IMG/VR virus record: IMGVR_UViG_3300034407_000958
Coordinates: 1-52,222 of that record
DNA length: 52,222 nt
DNA from: a virus
Direction: 5' to 3' (one strand)
Of this stretch, positions 15,038 through 23,662 are shown piece after piece (within the stretch, counting starts at the first letter, position 1; each line of letters begins with the position of its first letter). The notes beneath the pieces were generated by a model that did not search any database, was not told where the DNA came from, and worked only from the letters and a program-made list of their open reading frames with translations. A program made the translations under genes and the position numbers.

Positions 15038-17255
15038 ATTTGTACCTAACCTGATTATTTATAGTACCGTCGCCTTTTGCGGAAAGTGGTTCAGGGGCAT
15101 CAGCTTTTTTCCAGTATTCTACGCCTTTGGCATAAACCCTATCTCTATACACTGTAGCAATATCAAAGCCTTTAACCGCTTGTCCTGTTTTCATGTCTAT
15201 AAATAAATGTTTATCCATTGGGTTAATGCCAACTTCTACTACAGTATCGTCCATTTCATTTAAGACATTGCGCTGCGAAGTAACCTTGCCCTGAACGGAC
15301 ATGGCCGGAACTTTCATACCATCTTCAGCTATTGCTCTGCGTTTATTTTGATCCACATGAAAAGTGCCGTTCTCTACAGTGACGGCTGGTAGATATGAGT
15401 CTGCGCTTCCGTATACAGGGTTACCCTTAGAATTTACTGGGTGTACCGTTTGTAACCTATTGAACGGGGCAGGGGGTCCATCTGGGTCTATTTTAGAGCT
15501 AAGGTTTAAGCGTATAGATTTTTCAGCGCCTTCTTCTATTGGTGCATTAATCTTTGCATTTTTCTTAGGTCCACCCGCTGTACTTCTACTTAAATCAATT
15601 GACTCTAAATCTTCTAGCGTGTGATTTTTTAGGACTATGTCTGGATTTTCTACATTAAATTTACTTGTACCTATTTCCAACTCAGGTCCGAACACATCAC
15701 CCATCTGATCGTCTAAGGGCGGTCCACCGTTATCCCCAAAGCGATAAATTTTAGGCTCTGGTTGAGGTCCACCTCCAGAGGGAAGACTTCTTAAATATTC
15801 TTCTTTTTCATAATCGCTTATTAGAGCTTTATACGCATTGACTTCATCAACCATCTGTTGGTCCGCAGGCATTACCGTATTTGACCTAAACCCTAGAGAC
15901 CTTTGATCATCTTGTCTCTTAAAGTTTCCAGAGCGTCTTGCCTCAAAGAAATTTCTTTGTAGAAGCTGCAAAGGAACATCTTCAAGTTCCCCGCTATATT
16001 CACCCGGTATTTGTCTATTGTATGTATTATGTCTTAACTGTGGACCCGACAAGAACTCGCCAGTTGGATTAACTCTACCAACACTAGAGGTTTGCATTTT
16101 AGGGGTCATTAATAGATCGTCTTCTGTAATGCCAACTCTAGCAAGACCCATCTGAGGAAAACCTGCTTCCTGATAATGCTTGGCATCTAATTCTTGCCAA
16201 AGAAGTCGGCGTTTGGTTCCACCTATACCTCCATCTTCGGGTAAGAGGCGTAAGTATTCTTTAGTCTCGGAGTTTAAAATACCGGGCCAATTAGGGTCTA
16301 CATTTTCTTTAACCCATTTATCATACTCCGCAGCTTTCTGTGGTTTAATCTCCGACTTATTAATTAACTCCATGACAGTATCACTCATCATAGTGTTAAA
16401 ATCGCCAGACTGACCTGCCATAGAGGTATAGGTTACATAAGGAGTATTGCCCCCATCTGCTATTTTGTCAGATAGTTGTACTACTTTTCCGGCGACTTTA
16501 TCGTCAGAAGCCCATAATCCTGTATAAGGATTACGCATGAACCCTCTACCACCATCTAGATCTACCGGGTTATCAAACTCAACGCCGTCTACACCGTATA
16601 AAGTTTCATCTGTAGCGGCACGATCACCTTGTGCGGGAATAAGTACGGCTTTATTTTTCTGTAACTCTTCAACAGTTAAAGGTCTTTTATCTATTAAGTT
16701 ACCACTTGAAACACTATCTTTAGGGATTTGATCTGCGTAATCAGAAAGCCTAGTCCCTGAAAGTCCGGCAGGGTCCAATTCACCTTTATTAGCTTTATTA
16801 ACAGGCTTTCTATCTGGGAACATATTGCCGCCCATAGAACCTAGAGTATTCGGATCATAGACGGGCATAGAGTCTACTACTTTATTAGTACCATCCGCCA
16901 TCATCCTTGCACCTGATCTAATAGCTGCGGCGGCTGCATCACCAGCACCCGGCACTAGTCCAATGATCGTAGCAGCGGCCCCTAAGCCGCCCATAGCGCC
17001 GATTAGATAGTAGTTAGGGTTTTCTTGAGATAGCTCCTCGCCAATCATCTGGACGGTCTCATAACCGCCCTTGATGTCTCCTATGATAGGGGTGAAGTCT
17101 AAGGCTACATTTCCTACGTCTTTCCAAGTAATCTCTGGGATATCTACTGCAAGTTTTTCTGCTTCCTGTGTCGCACCTTCTGCGGTAAACCCAAACATAG
17201 TTTCGGTCTCTTCAGAGGCCTCTTCCCCACCAAACATAAACTCGTACAGACCCAT
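15006..17255 (-). CDS. Large unknown virion-associated protein after the portal
   Basis: A 749-residue protein I do not recognise in full. The N-terminus (MGLYEFMFGGEEASEE) is acidic. Residues 50-110 contain DFTPIIGDIKGGYE and then YLIGAMGGLGAAATIIGLVPGAGDAAAAAI, a Gly/Ala-rich hydrophobic stretch resembling the pre-toxin or membrane-entry segments of polymorphic secreted proteins. The rest is a long, loosely packed region with RFGDNGGPPLDD near 505 and a conserved-looking C-terminus (TFHVDQNKRRAIAEDGMKVP, KHLFIDMKTGQAVKGFDIATVYRDRVYAKG). Its place between portal and scaffold genes is where head-delivered multidomain proteins are often encoded. It may enter the cell with the DNA; no catalytic motif is visible. 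Confidence 0.7.
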   Translation of the reverse strand: MGLYEFMFGGEEASEETETMFGFTAEGATQEAEKLAVDIPEITWKDVGNVALDFTPIIGDIKGGYETVQMIGEELSQENPNYYLIGAMGGLGAAATIIGLVPGAGDAAAAAIRSGARMMADGTNKVVDSMPVYDPNTLGSMGGNMFPDRKPVNKANKGELDPAGLSGTRLSDYADQIPKDSVSSGNLIDKRPLTVEELQKNKAVLIPAQGDRAATDETLYGVDGVEFDNPVDLDGGRGFMRNPYTGLWASDDKVAGKVVQLSDKIADGGNTPYVTYTSMAGQSGDFNTMMSDTVMELINKSEIKPQKAAEYDKWVKENVDPNWPGILNSETKEYLRLLPEDGGIGGTKRRLLWQELDAKHYQEAGFPQMGLARVGITEDDLLMTPKMQTSSVGRVNPTGEFLSGPQLRHNTYNRQIPGEYSGELEDVPLQLLQRNFFEARRSGNFKRQDDQRSLGFRSNTVMPADQQMVDEVNAYKALISDYEKEEYLRSLPSGGGPQPEPKIYRFGDNGGPPLDDQMGDVFGPELEIGTSKFNVENPDIVLKNHTLEDLESIDLSRSTAGGPKKNAKINAPIEEGAEKSIRLNLSSKIDPDGPPAPFNRLQTVHPVNSKGNPVYGSADSYLPAVTVENGTFHVDQNKRRAIAEDGMKVPAMSVQGKVTSQRNVLNEMDDTVVEVGINPMDKHLFIDMKTGQAVKGFDIATVYRDRVYAKGVEYWKKADAPEPLSAKGDGTINNQVRYKFNRGGLMSAP

Positions 17256-17470
17256 TATTCGGCTCCCTTAGTGACTTCATCTCTCAGGGTCTCTATGCGC
17301 TTCAATTCCGCTATAGCTCCCTGAATTTCTAATACTCGCTGGTGATCCTTCGTAGTCTCAAGCAGACCGTGGTAATGTAGGATACGGGCCTTTGCGTAGT
17401 CCTTTAATGAGGAGTACTGTTCTCTGTCGTTAACTAGGGGCAGAAGCTCCCTGAAAAACTGTTTGTCCAT
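17255..17470 (-). CDS. Small helical protein of the portal region
   Basis: A 71-residue protein, almost all helix, with FFRELLPLVNDREQYSSLKDY at the start and VLEIQGAIAELKRIETLRDEV at the end. Short proteins with this pattern are common near portal genes of marine podoviruses, function unknown. Its start overlaps the previous stop (TAATG), and its own stop overlaps the next start in the same way, so it is translationally coupled on both sides. Confidence 0.75.
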   Translation of the reverse strand: MDKQFFRELLPLVNDREQYSSLKDYAKARILHYHGLLETTKDHQRVLEIQGAIAELKRIETLRDEVTKGAE

Positions 17471-17748
17471 TATTTGCCTGTATTTTTAGGGACAGCCTTT
17501 GTGCCAAATTGGCGGATGTAGGTCATGTCCTCTGCATAGGCTTCGGCCCAGCGGTTTTCTGTAAATGTGGCGAAGAGTATTAATTGGTCTACGTCTAAGC
17601 CTATCACTTGGGTTAATTCGTGTAATTCAGAAACTTCTTTCTGCAAGCTTTCAATAATATATGCTTGTTGGGATACCCACCAGATTGCACCACCGAACTG
17701 GATAGCCATAGCTAGAATTAAAGCCGCAGGTAATTTTACTTTATCCAT
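17470..17748 (-). CDS. Membrane-anchored coiled-coil protein
   Basis: A 92-residue protein with one N-terminal transmembrane segment (about residues 6-25, LPAALILAMAIQFGGAIWWV), then a short coiled coil (QAYIIESLQKEVSELHELTQ) and a soluble tail. The layout is like that of inner-membrane spanins or small phage membrane proteins, but convincing Rz/Rz1 partners exist elsewhere (51799-52219), so a second spanin is not claimed. It overlaps the preceding 54-residue gene by 8 bases and couples by TAATG to the next. Confidence 0.75.
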   Translation of the reverse strand: MDKVKLPAALILAMAIQFGGAIWWVSQQAYIIESLQKEVSELHELTQVIGLDVDQLILFATFTENRWAEAYAEDMTYIRQFGTKAVPKNTGK

Positions 17749-17905
17749 TTTTTACCTCAAAACAGTAAATCGCAATGTTACTTGTTGTTACTAGAACTGT
17801 GGCCTTCGAAAGCTCTTGCTCACATTCTTTTTGGGTGGGGTATTGACCTAACTGGTAATGGGTCACGTTATTGTTAATTAGCTGAAAGAATATGAGTATC
17901 CACAT
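17741..17905 (-). CDS. 54-residue secreted-type protein with two cysteines
   Basis: A small gene between the portal and the membrane protein. Its ATG overlaps the portal stop (TAATG) and its stop overlaps the next gene by 8 bases, which strongly supports it. The product begins with a hydrophobic stretch (MWILIFFQL) and has the pattern YPTQKECEQEL ... IAIYCFEV, with two Cys that could form a disulphide. The protein at 23465-23662 has the same pattern (YSSQKECAVEM ... KPYCFSI), so the two may be distant paralogues. Function unknown. Confidence 0.75.
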   Translation of the reverse strand: MWILIFFQLINNNVTHYQLGQYPTQKECEQELSKATVLVTTSNIAIYCFEVKNG

Positions 17906-20052
17906 TACTGAACTGGGCCTTGAGGAGGTTGCTGTGGTTGTGGTGCATTACCGCCGTTAGCTCCACCGCCGCCGCCTGTGAAACCCGCTGCGTCAGGTTC
18001 AGGTGCTTGGCCGGGGGCTACGTTACCGCCACCGTTTCCTGTTGGGTCTTGTACGGAGGGTGGTCCGCCTTCAGGGGTTGCTCCCTGTGGAGGTACTGGG
18101 GGCTGGGGCATTAGTGCCTGTATCTCGGCCATCATCTTCTGTTGGATAGCCGCCTCGCGTGGATCGTTTAAGATCTTATCTTCGTCGAGGTCCATGCTGG
18201 AAGCCAACTCACGCAAGATGTAATCGTATTTAACAAACGGCTGCATCGCAGGGTTAGCCGTCATCTGCATGAACTGTAGAAGTCTCTGGCTACGAACTTC
18301 GTTACGCATGAGGCTCTCAGTACCCCGTGCCTTAACGTCGAGGTCGCCAATAAACTCTTTGTCGAAATTGAATTGCATATTGAAACTGAACAGACTGCGG
18401 CCAAGCGGAGCTAGTAAGTAGTCATCTATATTTCTGACAACGGCCTTAATGTTCTGAGCGGCAGCCCCCATGAGCATAGACATACCCGAAGCAGTCCTAC
18501 CTACACCGCCAACGGCTCCTGAACCGTGACTGTATGACGGGATACCTGTTGCTTCGTCTGCAAGCTGTCGACTCTTGTCAAACATCATCAGAAGCTCTTG
18601 GCTTACGTTAGGGAACTTAGTGCCATTAATCGCAGTACCCGGTTGACCTGACTGCCTCCGAAAGACCTTGCCGGGGTACACAGACATATCCTGTCCCGGT
18701 ACTAAGTTTGTCTCATCGATCTCAATTAATAGGTTACCAGACAGTGCGCCATTATCCACCGCCATACGCATGAAGCCATTCATCAACAATTGAGTATCAA
18801 GCATATTCTCAGCCACACCAATGCCGAAAAAGCTGTACGGATTAAGCTCGTATGGAACTGCTAAGTAAGGAATGCGGGTGGGTGTGAACGGATTTAGCAC
18901 CAAACGAAGGATTTGACCGTTAGATACCCAGATATTGACCTGAATTTCGTCCTGATCCTCTAATTCTTTAGGTATATCAATGTCGGCTTCTTCAGCCAAT
19001 TCTGCGTCTAATATGCCCCAATATTCCAGTACTTCGTAGCGATCCATAGAAGATGCTACTGTATCGTCTTCTAAGGCGTCCTCCCAGTACTCCCTCTGGT
19101 AGTCTGCGCCGTATTCTAAGGCTAATTCAATGCTCTCAGAGCGGAAGTGTGGCCGTTTCTTTAGTGAACGCATCTGAGTGCGGTTGAGTCGGTGTCGCTG
19201 GATGGTAAACTCAGCCTCAGACATATTCCTAGCGTCTGGATCGGGGTAGAAGTCCCAAATGCTGACGTATTCCATCTTAGGGATGGTCTCAAACAGTGGA
19301 TCGTAGTTACCTTCCGCATCCCAGCGTGGATATTCTTTATCCATAGCAAATGGACCCTTAAATACACCTGTACCGAAGAGTGTGGTCTCGAATGCTACTG
19401 ATCGAAGGTGCTTAGGCGCTTCAGTCTCTTCCAACTGGTCGTGCATTAGCTTTTCCATCTTCTGGGCGGCACGTTTTGCTGGCTCAAAGGTGATGGAACC
19501 CGGTGTTGTCTTACTACCTAGCTCTAATTCGTCTTTTACTGGCTCTAGGTTGTCTTTAAACAGGCCTAGCTCCTTAGCAATGTCAGGGCGGACGATAGAA
19601 GTTGGTACTTTGTAGTCTACCTTGACCTTTTCCTTGACTTTTTCGTCTGTCAGGGCGTTTGGATCGTAGGATACAGACTCAGCTAGGTTGTTTGGGAACT
19701 GCCGGGACTCAATACCGATAGGAAACTTGCTGCCAGCAAACAGAACGTCCACAACTTGGGCATAAGCGGCCAATACTTTCGTCTTAGTGACCTTAATAAA
19801 GGCTTTTGACTTCTCTGTGTCGGTAAATTGTACCTCACTGGAGTAAATACCGCGATAATTTCGGTAGGAGTCCAGCCAACGCTCTTCGTCGGAGTAACGT
19901 GCGTCCTTTGCGCGGGTATATTGGCTGTCTACAAAGGCCACCGCACCAGAAAAGTTAATATTCTCTTGCTCTACATCGCCATCTTCTTCAAGCGGTACTG
20001 CAATGTCAGTATCTGTTACGTCTTCTGGTAGTGGTTTTTCCATCAATGCCAT
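17905..20052 (-). CDS. Portal protein
   Basis: A 715-residue protein between terminase and capsid genes. Typical portal features: an N-terminal region with FVDSQYTRAKDARYSDEERW and YRNYRGIY, then KVTKTKVLAAYAQVVDVLF, the IWDFYPDPDARNMSEAEF motif, IPYLAVPYELNPYSFFGIGVAE, then DKSRQLADEATGIPSYSHGSG with GRTASGMSMLMGAAAQNIKAVVRNID in the crown-side helices, and a Pro/Gly/Gln-rich C-terminal tail. It forms the dodecameric DNA gate at one capsid vertex and docks terminase and the tail adaptor. It is slightly longer than P22 gp1-type portals because of the low-complexity tail. Confidence 0.92.
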   Translation of the reverse strand: MALMEKPLPEDVTDTDIAVPLEEDGDVEQENINFSGAVAFVDSQYTRAKDARYSDEERWLDSYRNYRGIYSSEVQFTDTEKSKAFIKVTKTKVLAAYAQVVDVLFAGSKFPIGIESRQFPNNLAESVSYDPNALTDEKVKEKVKVDYKVPTSIVRPDIAKELGLFKDNLEPVKDELELGSKTTPGSITFEPAKRAAQKMEKLMHDQLEETEAPKHLRSVAFETTLFGTGVFKGPFAMDKEYPRWDAEGNYDPLFETIPKMEYVSIWDFYPDPDARNMSEAEFTIQRHRLNRTQMRSLKKRPHFRSESIELALEYGADYQREYWEDALEDDTVASSMDRYEVLEYWGILDAELAEEADIDIPKELEDQDEIQVNIWVSNGQILRLVLNPFTPTRIPYLAVPYELNPYSFFGIGVAENMLDTQLLMNGFMRMAVDNGALSGNLLIEIDETNLVPGQDMSVYPGKVFRRQSGQPGTAINGTKFPNVSQELLMMFDKSRQLADEATGIPSYSHGSGAVGGVGRTASGMSMLMGAAAQNIKAVVRNIDDYLLAPLGRSLFSFNMQFNFDKEFIGDLDVKARGTESLMRNEVRSQRLLQFMQMTANPAMQPFVKYDYILRELASSMDLDEDKILNDPREAAIQQKMMAEIQALMPQPPVPPQGATPEGGPPSVQDPTGNGGGNVAPGQAPEPDAAGFTGGGGGANGGNAPQPQQPPQGPVQ

Positions 20053-20054
20053 AT

Positions 20055-21926
20055 TTAGTATCCAAATGTTGTGTCTGCGGGACGCCAGACTTGTTGTGGA
20101 ATGCCTTGGCCCATATCAAAGGGGCTGAATGCCTTGGGTCGGCTCATAACTGCGTATCTGACACTGTCGTATGCGTGGTCTGAGGCGTAGCGAGGGTCGA
20201 TGTCATCAGAACCTCGCGGGTCCGCTGGTATGACGGGCAGGTCTGCGATTATCTGTCGGCAGTTATTGAAGAACTGGATGCCCGGTAGGCCTGTATCTTC
20301 GTCTATTTTCAGAACTTCGTGGAAGCGGTTCTTGCCTGCCACCCGTGCGCCGTTAGTTCTGTCGCTAGGACGCCAGCGTGTACCCTGTGAAATCATCTCT
20401 TCGGCTATAGATGGGCCTAACTGACCGCGATTATGCCAACAACTGGAGTCCAGTACGCCGTAGTCAATACGCTCACCGCCTTCGGCTTCTATAACTGCCT
20501 TCGCTAGGTCTCTGCCTGTGTGCTTACTCAGGTATAGTTCCCGGTAATTGACTAGTGTCCCGTAGCTTGGATCAATAGCAAACCAGTGAACAGCACTATA
20601 AGAGCTATATCCGTAGTCACATGAGCGAAACCTGCGCCAATCAGTCGGTATGTCATACGGCTCAATGACGTGTACTGATGACCTAAACTCTGAAAACGCC
20701 GCACCATCTGCAACTGCCCAATCACCTTCAAGAAGTTGTCTCCTCTGCATCTCAGGTAGAGACAGCAAGTTAGCCTCGTACTGACCGCCTTCCATTAGGT
20801 AGGGATTATCCTTGAGGCTGGCTGGTATAAATCGACGGTAGAACAGTGGCTCCCCAGCCTTCTCATGGCCGTCAGGGTAGACCATGTCCTCGCCGCTCTC
20901 TAAGTCCCGTGCTACAAACTTTGTATTAGCTGGAGCCGGGTCAATAAAAGTGCGCTTTACCCATCCATGACCCGCACCACCGGGGTTTGTGGTCGCCCTC
21001 ATGTATATTGGCAGGGTAGGGTCGGTTGTACGAAGCCGAGATCTCATATAATTCCAAGCAAAATCAGTAGGATACTGAGTTAACTCATCGAATGCTACAT
21101 AACTAAAGGCCTGCCCTTGATAGCGTAAAACATCCTGATCTCTCTCTAGGTAGGTTAACCAGAGTTTGGCCCCGCTAGGAAACGTCCACTGTGACTTCTT
21201 CTCTGCCCACTTTGCCCCTTGAAATGCTCTGGGGTATAACTCCTGTGATTTCCAGATTAGTTCTCTTAGTTCATCATTGGTTCGACGTAGTATTAAGCCA
21301 TTGAAATTAGGGTTACTAAAGTAGCGCATGGGGTCTGCGAGAAGTCCAAAACTTTTTCCGCCTCCGGCTGCGCCGCCATAAAGTACCTCTCTTTCGCTGG
21401 CCGCTAGGAACTCTGTCTGTGGTCCCTCGTTGGGTGCGAATACGACTTCCTGCTTCTGCTTTTCGCTTTCGATGATAGAGAAGTCTAAGTTGGAAGTGTC
21501 TAATTCCTTTGCAGGCTGTAGCTCATTTAAGGCCTTCTTCGCCATAGTCAGCCTGCGTTTGGCATCTGTCTGCTTACGCTTGGCGGTGGCCAGTGTCTTC
21601 TCAGCCTTTGTCTTGGGCTTACGCTTGCGGTTTTCTTTGGCAAGCTGCTTCAGACGTTTGGATGGTTTCTCGCTGTCTGGGCCTCTACGGGCCTTCCATA
21701 TATGTATCAGACCCTGATGAGTAATCCTGTCACCAGTTTTGGATGTCAGCCACTCAGCTGTCTTGCGGGTGGAGTGCCCATCTTCCAGATAGTCTAAGGC
21801 CTCTTCTACCATTGTAGCTTTATCTTCGTCAGCTACTAAAACTAAGGGATCGTGGTCAGATTCCTTGTATGCGTATGGTATCTTAGCGGTCTTATTAGGT
21901 CTGGTCTTATCTAACCAAATGCTCAA
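20055..21926 (-). CDS. terL: Terminase large subunit
   Basis: A 623-residue packaging motor. Residues 40-90 (ALDYLEDGHSTRKTAEWL, THQGLIHIWKARRG) form a helix-turn-helix-like extension, followed by a very basic linker (KRKPKTKAEKTLATAKRKQT) before the ATPase. The ATPase shows Walker A GGAAGGGKS, Walker B YVAFDE and the coupling motif TTNPGG. The C-terminal RNase H-like nuclease has acidic residues in SCDYGYSS, YGVLDSS and SDHAYDSVRYAV. The start is TTG at 21926, overlapping the small-subunit stop (TTGA); no ATG exists before the extension. It translocates DNA through the portal and cuts it. Confidence 0.93.
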   Translation of the reverse strand: MSIWLDKTRPNKTAKIPYAYKESDHDPLVLVADEDKATMVEEALDYLEDGHSTRKTAEWLTSKTGDRITHQGLIHIWKARRGPDSEKPSKRLKQLAKENRKRKPKTKAEKTLATAKRKQTDAKRRLTMAKKALNELQPAKELDTSNLDFSIIESEKQKQEVVFAPNEGPQTEFLAASEREVLYGGAAGGGKSFGLLADPMRYFSNPNFNGLILRRTNDELRELIWKSQELYPRAFQGAKWAEKKSQWTFPSGAKLWLTYLERDQDVLRYQGQAFSYVAFDELTQYPTDFAWNYMRSRLRTTDPTLPIYMRATTNPGGAGHGWVKRTFIDPAPANTKFVARDLESGEDMVYPDGHEKAGEPLFYRRFIPASLKDNPYLMEGGQYEANLLSLPEMQRRQLLEGDWAVADGAAFSEFRSSVHVIEPYDIPTDWRRFRSCDYGYSSYSAVHWFAIDPSYGTLVNYRELYLSKHTGRDLAKAVIEAEGGERIDYGVLDSSCWHNRGQLGPSIAEEMISQGTRWRPSDRTNGARVAGKNRFHEVLKIDEDTGLPGIQFFNNCRQIIADLPVIPADPRGSDDIDPRYASDHAYDSVRYAVMSRPKAFSPFDMGQGIPQQVWRPADTTFGY

Positions 21927-22297
21927 TCGTCGCTCTTCGGTGGCAATATAAACATCGCCCCGCCTGTATTCTTAACTTCTACTTGCTCTTTCTTAATGAG
22001 GCCTGTGCGGTCCAGTATCTGGGAAGCCGCAGAGATAGAGTTACGAGCGCCCATAGCACCGGGATCGTCTAATACATCTACCATACCCCAAGCTGCCTTG
22101 GTGCTATTCATAGCCATCACCATAGCGGCTCTATCGTTAATCTCATCCTTCAGGGCGGATACAACTACAGTGCTAGAGGTGTTGTCCGCATAGCCAGCGG
22201 CCTGCATGGCCTTTTTAATATTGCCTTTGCACTCCTCAGACATAAGGGCGTCTAGGAACATCAACTGCTTTTCAGTATATTCTTTTTCAGTCTTCAT
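21923..22297 (-). CDS. terS: Terminase small subunit
   Basis: A 124-residue protein directly upstream of and overlapping the large subunit. It carries an N-terminal DNA-binding domain of the small terminase type: EYTEKQLMFLDALMSEECKG, then NIKKAMQAAGYADNT with the AAGY motif, then VVSALKDEINDRA. The second half (AWGMVDVLDDPGAMGARNSI, AASQILDRTGLIKKEQVEV) matches the oligomerisation and tail regions of this family. I chose the ATG at 22297 because of a GAGGA site and the ATGA overlap with the previous gene; a longer frame upstream is a shadow. Confidence 0.88.
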   Translation of the reverse strand: MKTEKEYTEKQLMFLDALMSEECKGNIKKAMQAAGYADNTSSTVVVSALKDEINDRAAMVMAMNSTKAAWGMVDVLDDPGAMGARNSISAASQILDRTGLIKKEQVEVKNTGGAMFILPPKSDD

Positions 22298-22569
22298 CCC
22301 ATCGTCCTCATATATACAAACCCAGCGCCTATTGAGGCTGTGAACACTATCCACCAAATCCGTTCAAAGAATTGAAGCTTGTGGCCTCTAGACGAAGTGA
22401 TCTGGTCTAGCTTAACGATGCGATCCCACATTGCTTTCTGTTGATCATCGATATTGTCCATACGCTTAAAAACGGTAATCATACGCTCCTCCATTCTGGC
22501 GAGAGTAACGACTGCATTTGAAAGTGCGTCCAATTTGTCCTCAATTCTAGTGAGGCGATCCTCTGTCAC
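22294..22569 (-). CDS. Coiled-coil protein with C-terminal membrane anchor
   Basis: A 91-residue protein, GTG start two bases after the previous stop. Residues 1-60 are a heptad-like coiled coil (DRLTRIEDKLDALSNAVVTL, MEERMITVFKRMDNIDDQQK), and residues 68-88 are one transmembrane helix (FERIWWIVFTASIGAGFVYM). The layout is that of XhlA-type haemolysin/holin-associated proteins and of T7-like class II holins, which are also encoded just before the terminase small subunit. It is the best holin candidate here, but the role is inferred from topology and position. Confidence 0.7.
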   Translation of the reverse strand: MTEDRLTRIEDKLDALSNAVVTLARMEERMITVFKRMDNIDDQQKAMWDRIVKLDQITSSRGHKLQFFERIWWIVFTASIGAGFVYMRTMG

Positions 22570-22571
22570 GG

Positions 22572-22706
22572 CTAGACCTTCTTTTTCTTCTTCTTGGGCC
22601 AGCCAGCCTTCATATCTTTATAAGCTTTATCACTTACGGTGCTGTTCTTTTTTGAGCGAGAAGTGTTATTTTTCTTACGCTTATTAATATTTTTTACTAA
22701 AGACAT
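22572..22706 (-). CDS. 44-residue lysine-rich protein
   Basis: A very small basic protein. It begins MSLVKNINKRKKNNTSRSKK, continues with TVSDKAYKDMKAGWP and ends in a run of lysines. Short proteins with the same KRKK...SRSK...AY..M..GWPKKKK pattern are common near terminase genes of marine phages. It starts 5 bases after the previous stop and ends 2 bases before the next start. It may bind nucleic acid because of its charge; function unknown. Confidence 0.75.
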   Translation of the reverse strand: MSLVKNINKRKKNNTSRSKKNSTVSDKAYKDMKAGWPKKKKKKV

Positions 22707-22710
22707 TAGA

Positions 22711-22980
22711 TCACCATTTTTTACAGGACCAATATCTGGCCGTTAATTTGCTAGTAGCCGTGTCGCACTTGTGCCTAGCTCTGAACGATTTTCGGGCTGC
22801 GGGATTATCTTTGCGGATTTCCATTTTCGGATCCCCGAAAGTAATATACTTAACCGTGTCACCCTCTACCGCCAGAACCTCGAACTTCTTTGGTCCGCCT
22901 CGCCGGGGCTTATTTACTGCGGTAAAGCCGTGACGTTTCTTACCAGCGGCGATCTTCTCAGCCTTAGTCTTGCCTGCCAT
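22711..22980 (-). CDS. Conserved phage protein with SFRARHKC motif
   Basis: An 89-residue basic protein of a widespread marine phage family, function unknown. Visible landmarks are KRHGFTAVNKPRRGGPKKFE, then VKYITFGDPKMEIRKDNPAA, then RKSFRARHKCDTATSKLTAR and a final YWSCKKW. The two Cys and the RARH segment are the conserved core and might bind metal. I chose the ATG at 22980, which has a GAGG site, over a TTG one codon earlier. It lies in the small-gene string that precedes terminase. Confidence 0.8.
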   Translation of the reverse strand: MAGKTKAEKIAAGKKRHGFTAVNKPRRGGPKKFEVLAVEGDTVKYITFGDPKMEIRKDNPAARKSFRARHKCDTATSKLTARYWSCKKW

Positions 22981-22987
22981 CAAAGCC

Positions 22988-23443
22988 TCACATTTTGTAG
23001 ATGTAGAAAAGGTAGCCGCCGCCTACCGCTAGACCTAAAATAATAATAACCCCGACGAAGATTGAGATGGCCTCTACAAGCTCCTCTCTCTCCTTCTTCC
23101 GCTGTCTCTCAGCCTCTTTCCTAGCCTTCCTAGCCTGCCCCTGATATTCCACCCAGCTATCGTAGAGGCCGGGTCGTCCGTACAGGCGCATATGAGATTC
23201 AAGCTGCCTACGCTGTTCCTTGATCTGATCGAGAGCTAGGAAGCTTTCAAAGTCGGCGGTGTCCTTACCCATGACCTTTTTAAAAATAGACTTCTTGTCA
23301 CTGTCAGCTTTTTCTTTAAGGCTATCCTCGGCAGTTAAGAAATCACTGATAGATTTACCGCACTGAGCTAATTCCCGGCCATTTTGCACCGCCGTTTTGA
23401 TTACCGAAAACGCGGCGTTGGCCATTGCAATTTCTGCAAGCAT
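22988..23443 (-). CDS. Conserved phage protein with C-terminal membrane helix
   Basis: A 151-residue protein. It starts with a helical part (AMANAAFSVIKTAVQNGREL, CGKSISDFLTAEDSLKE), passes through the motif YGRPGLYDSWVEYQ, has a basic coiled stretch (ARKARKEAERQRKKEREEL), and ends in one transmembrane helix (AISIFVGVIIILGLAVGGGY). Proteins of this type occur in many marine myo- and podoviruses, always with this order. A lysis-related role has been supposed but is not established. The start is uncertain: a GGGGGGAG run lies only 2-3 bases before the ATG at 23443, and GTG at 23446 is also possible. Confidence 0.75.
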   Translation of the reverse strand: MLAEIAMANAAFSVIKTAVQNGRELAQCGKSISDFLTAEDSLKEKADSDKKSIFKKVMGKDTADFESFLALDQIKEQRRQLESHMRLYGRPGLYDSWVEYQGQARKARKEAERQRKKEREELVEAISIFVGVIIILGLAVGGGYLFYIYKM

Positions 23444-23464
23444 CACTCCCCCCCGAAAGTTTTG

Positions 23465-23662
23465 CTAGATGTTGTGTCCCTCTATTGAAAAGCAGTAAGG
23501 TTTGGTCACCATTTGCAATCTGTTTGCTGCGTACTTGGCGATCTTAAACATCTCTACGGCGCATTCTTTTTGAGAAGAATAAATAGTCTTAGGCTTCATC
23601 TGTACGTCACAGCTAGATACGTCTGTTACCGACATACAGAGAAGCAAGACCCCGACAAACAT
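23465..23662 (-). CDS. Small secreted-type protein with paired cysteines
   Basis: A 65-residue protein. The first 20 residues are hydrophobic with Cys (MFVGVLLLCMSVTDVSSCDV), like a signal peptide, followed by TIYSSQKECAVEMFKIAKYA and a C-terminal KPYCFSIEGHN. The pattern of two Cys separated by about 25 residues recurs in the gene at 17741-17905. Its start overlaps the previous stop (TAATG). It may act in the envelope during lysis or exclusion; no function is known. Confidence 0.7.
   Translation of the reverse strand: MFVGVLLLCMSVTDVSSCDVQMKPKTIYSSQKECAVEMFKIAKYAANRLQMVTKPYCFSIEGHNI

Noticed and set aside
17470-17748. Second inner-membrane spanin
   Set aside because: Topology fits, but no overlapping lipoprotein is present and a convincing Rz/Rz1 pair exists elsewhere.
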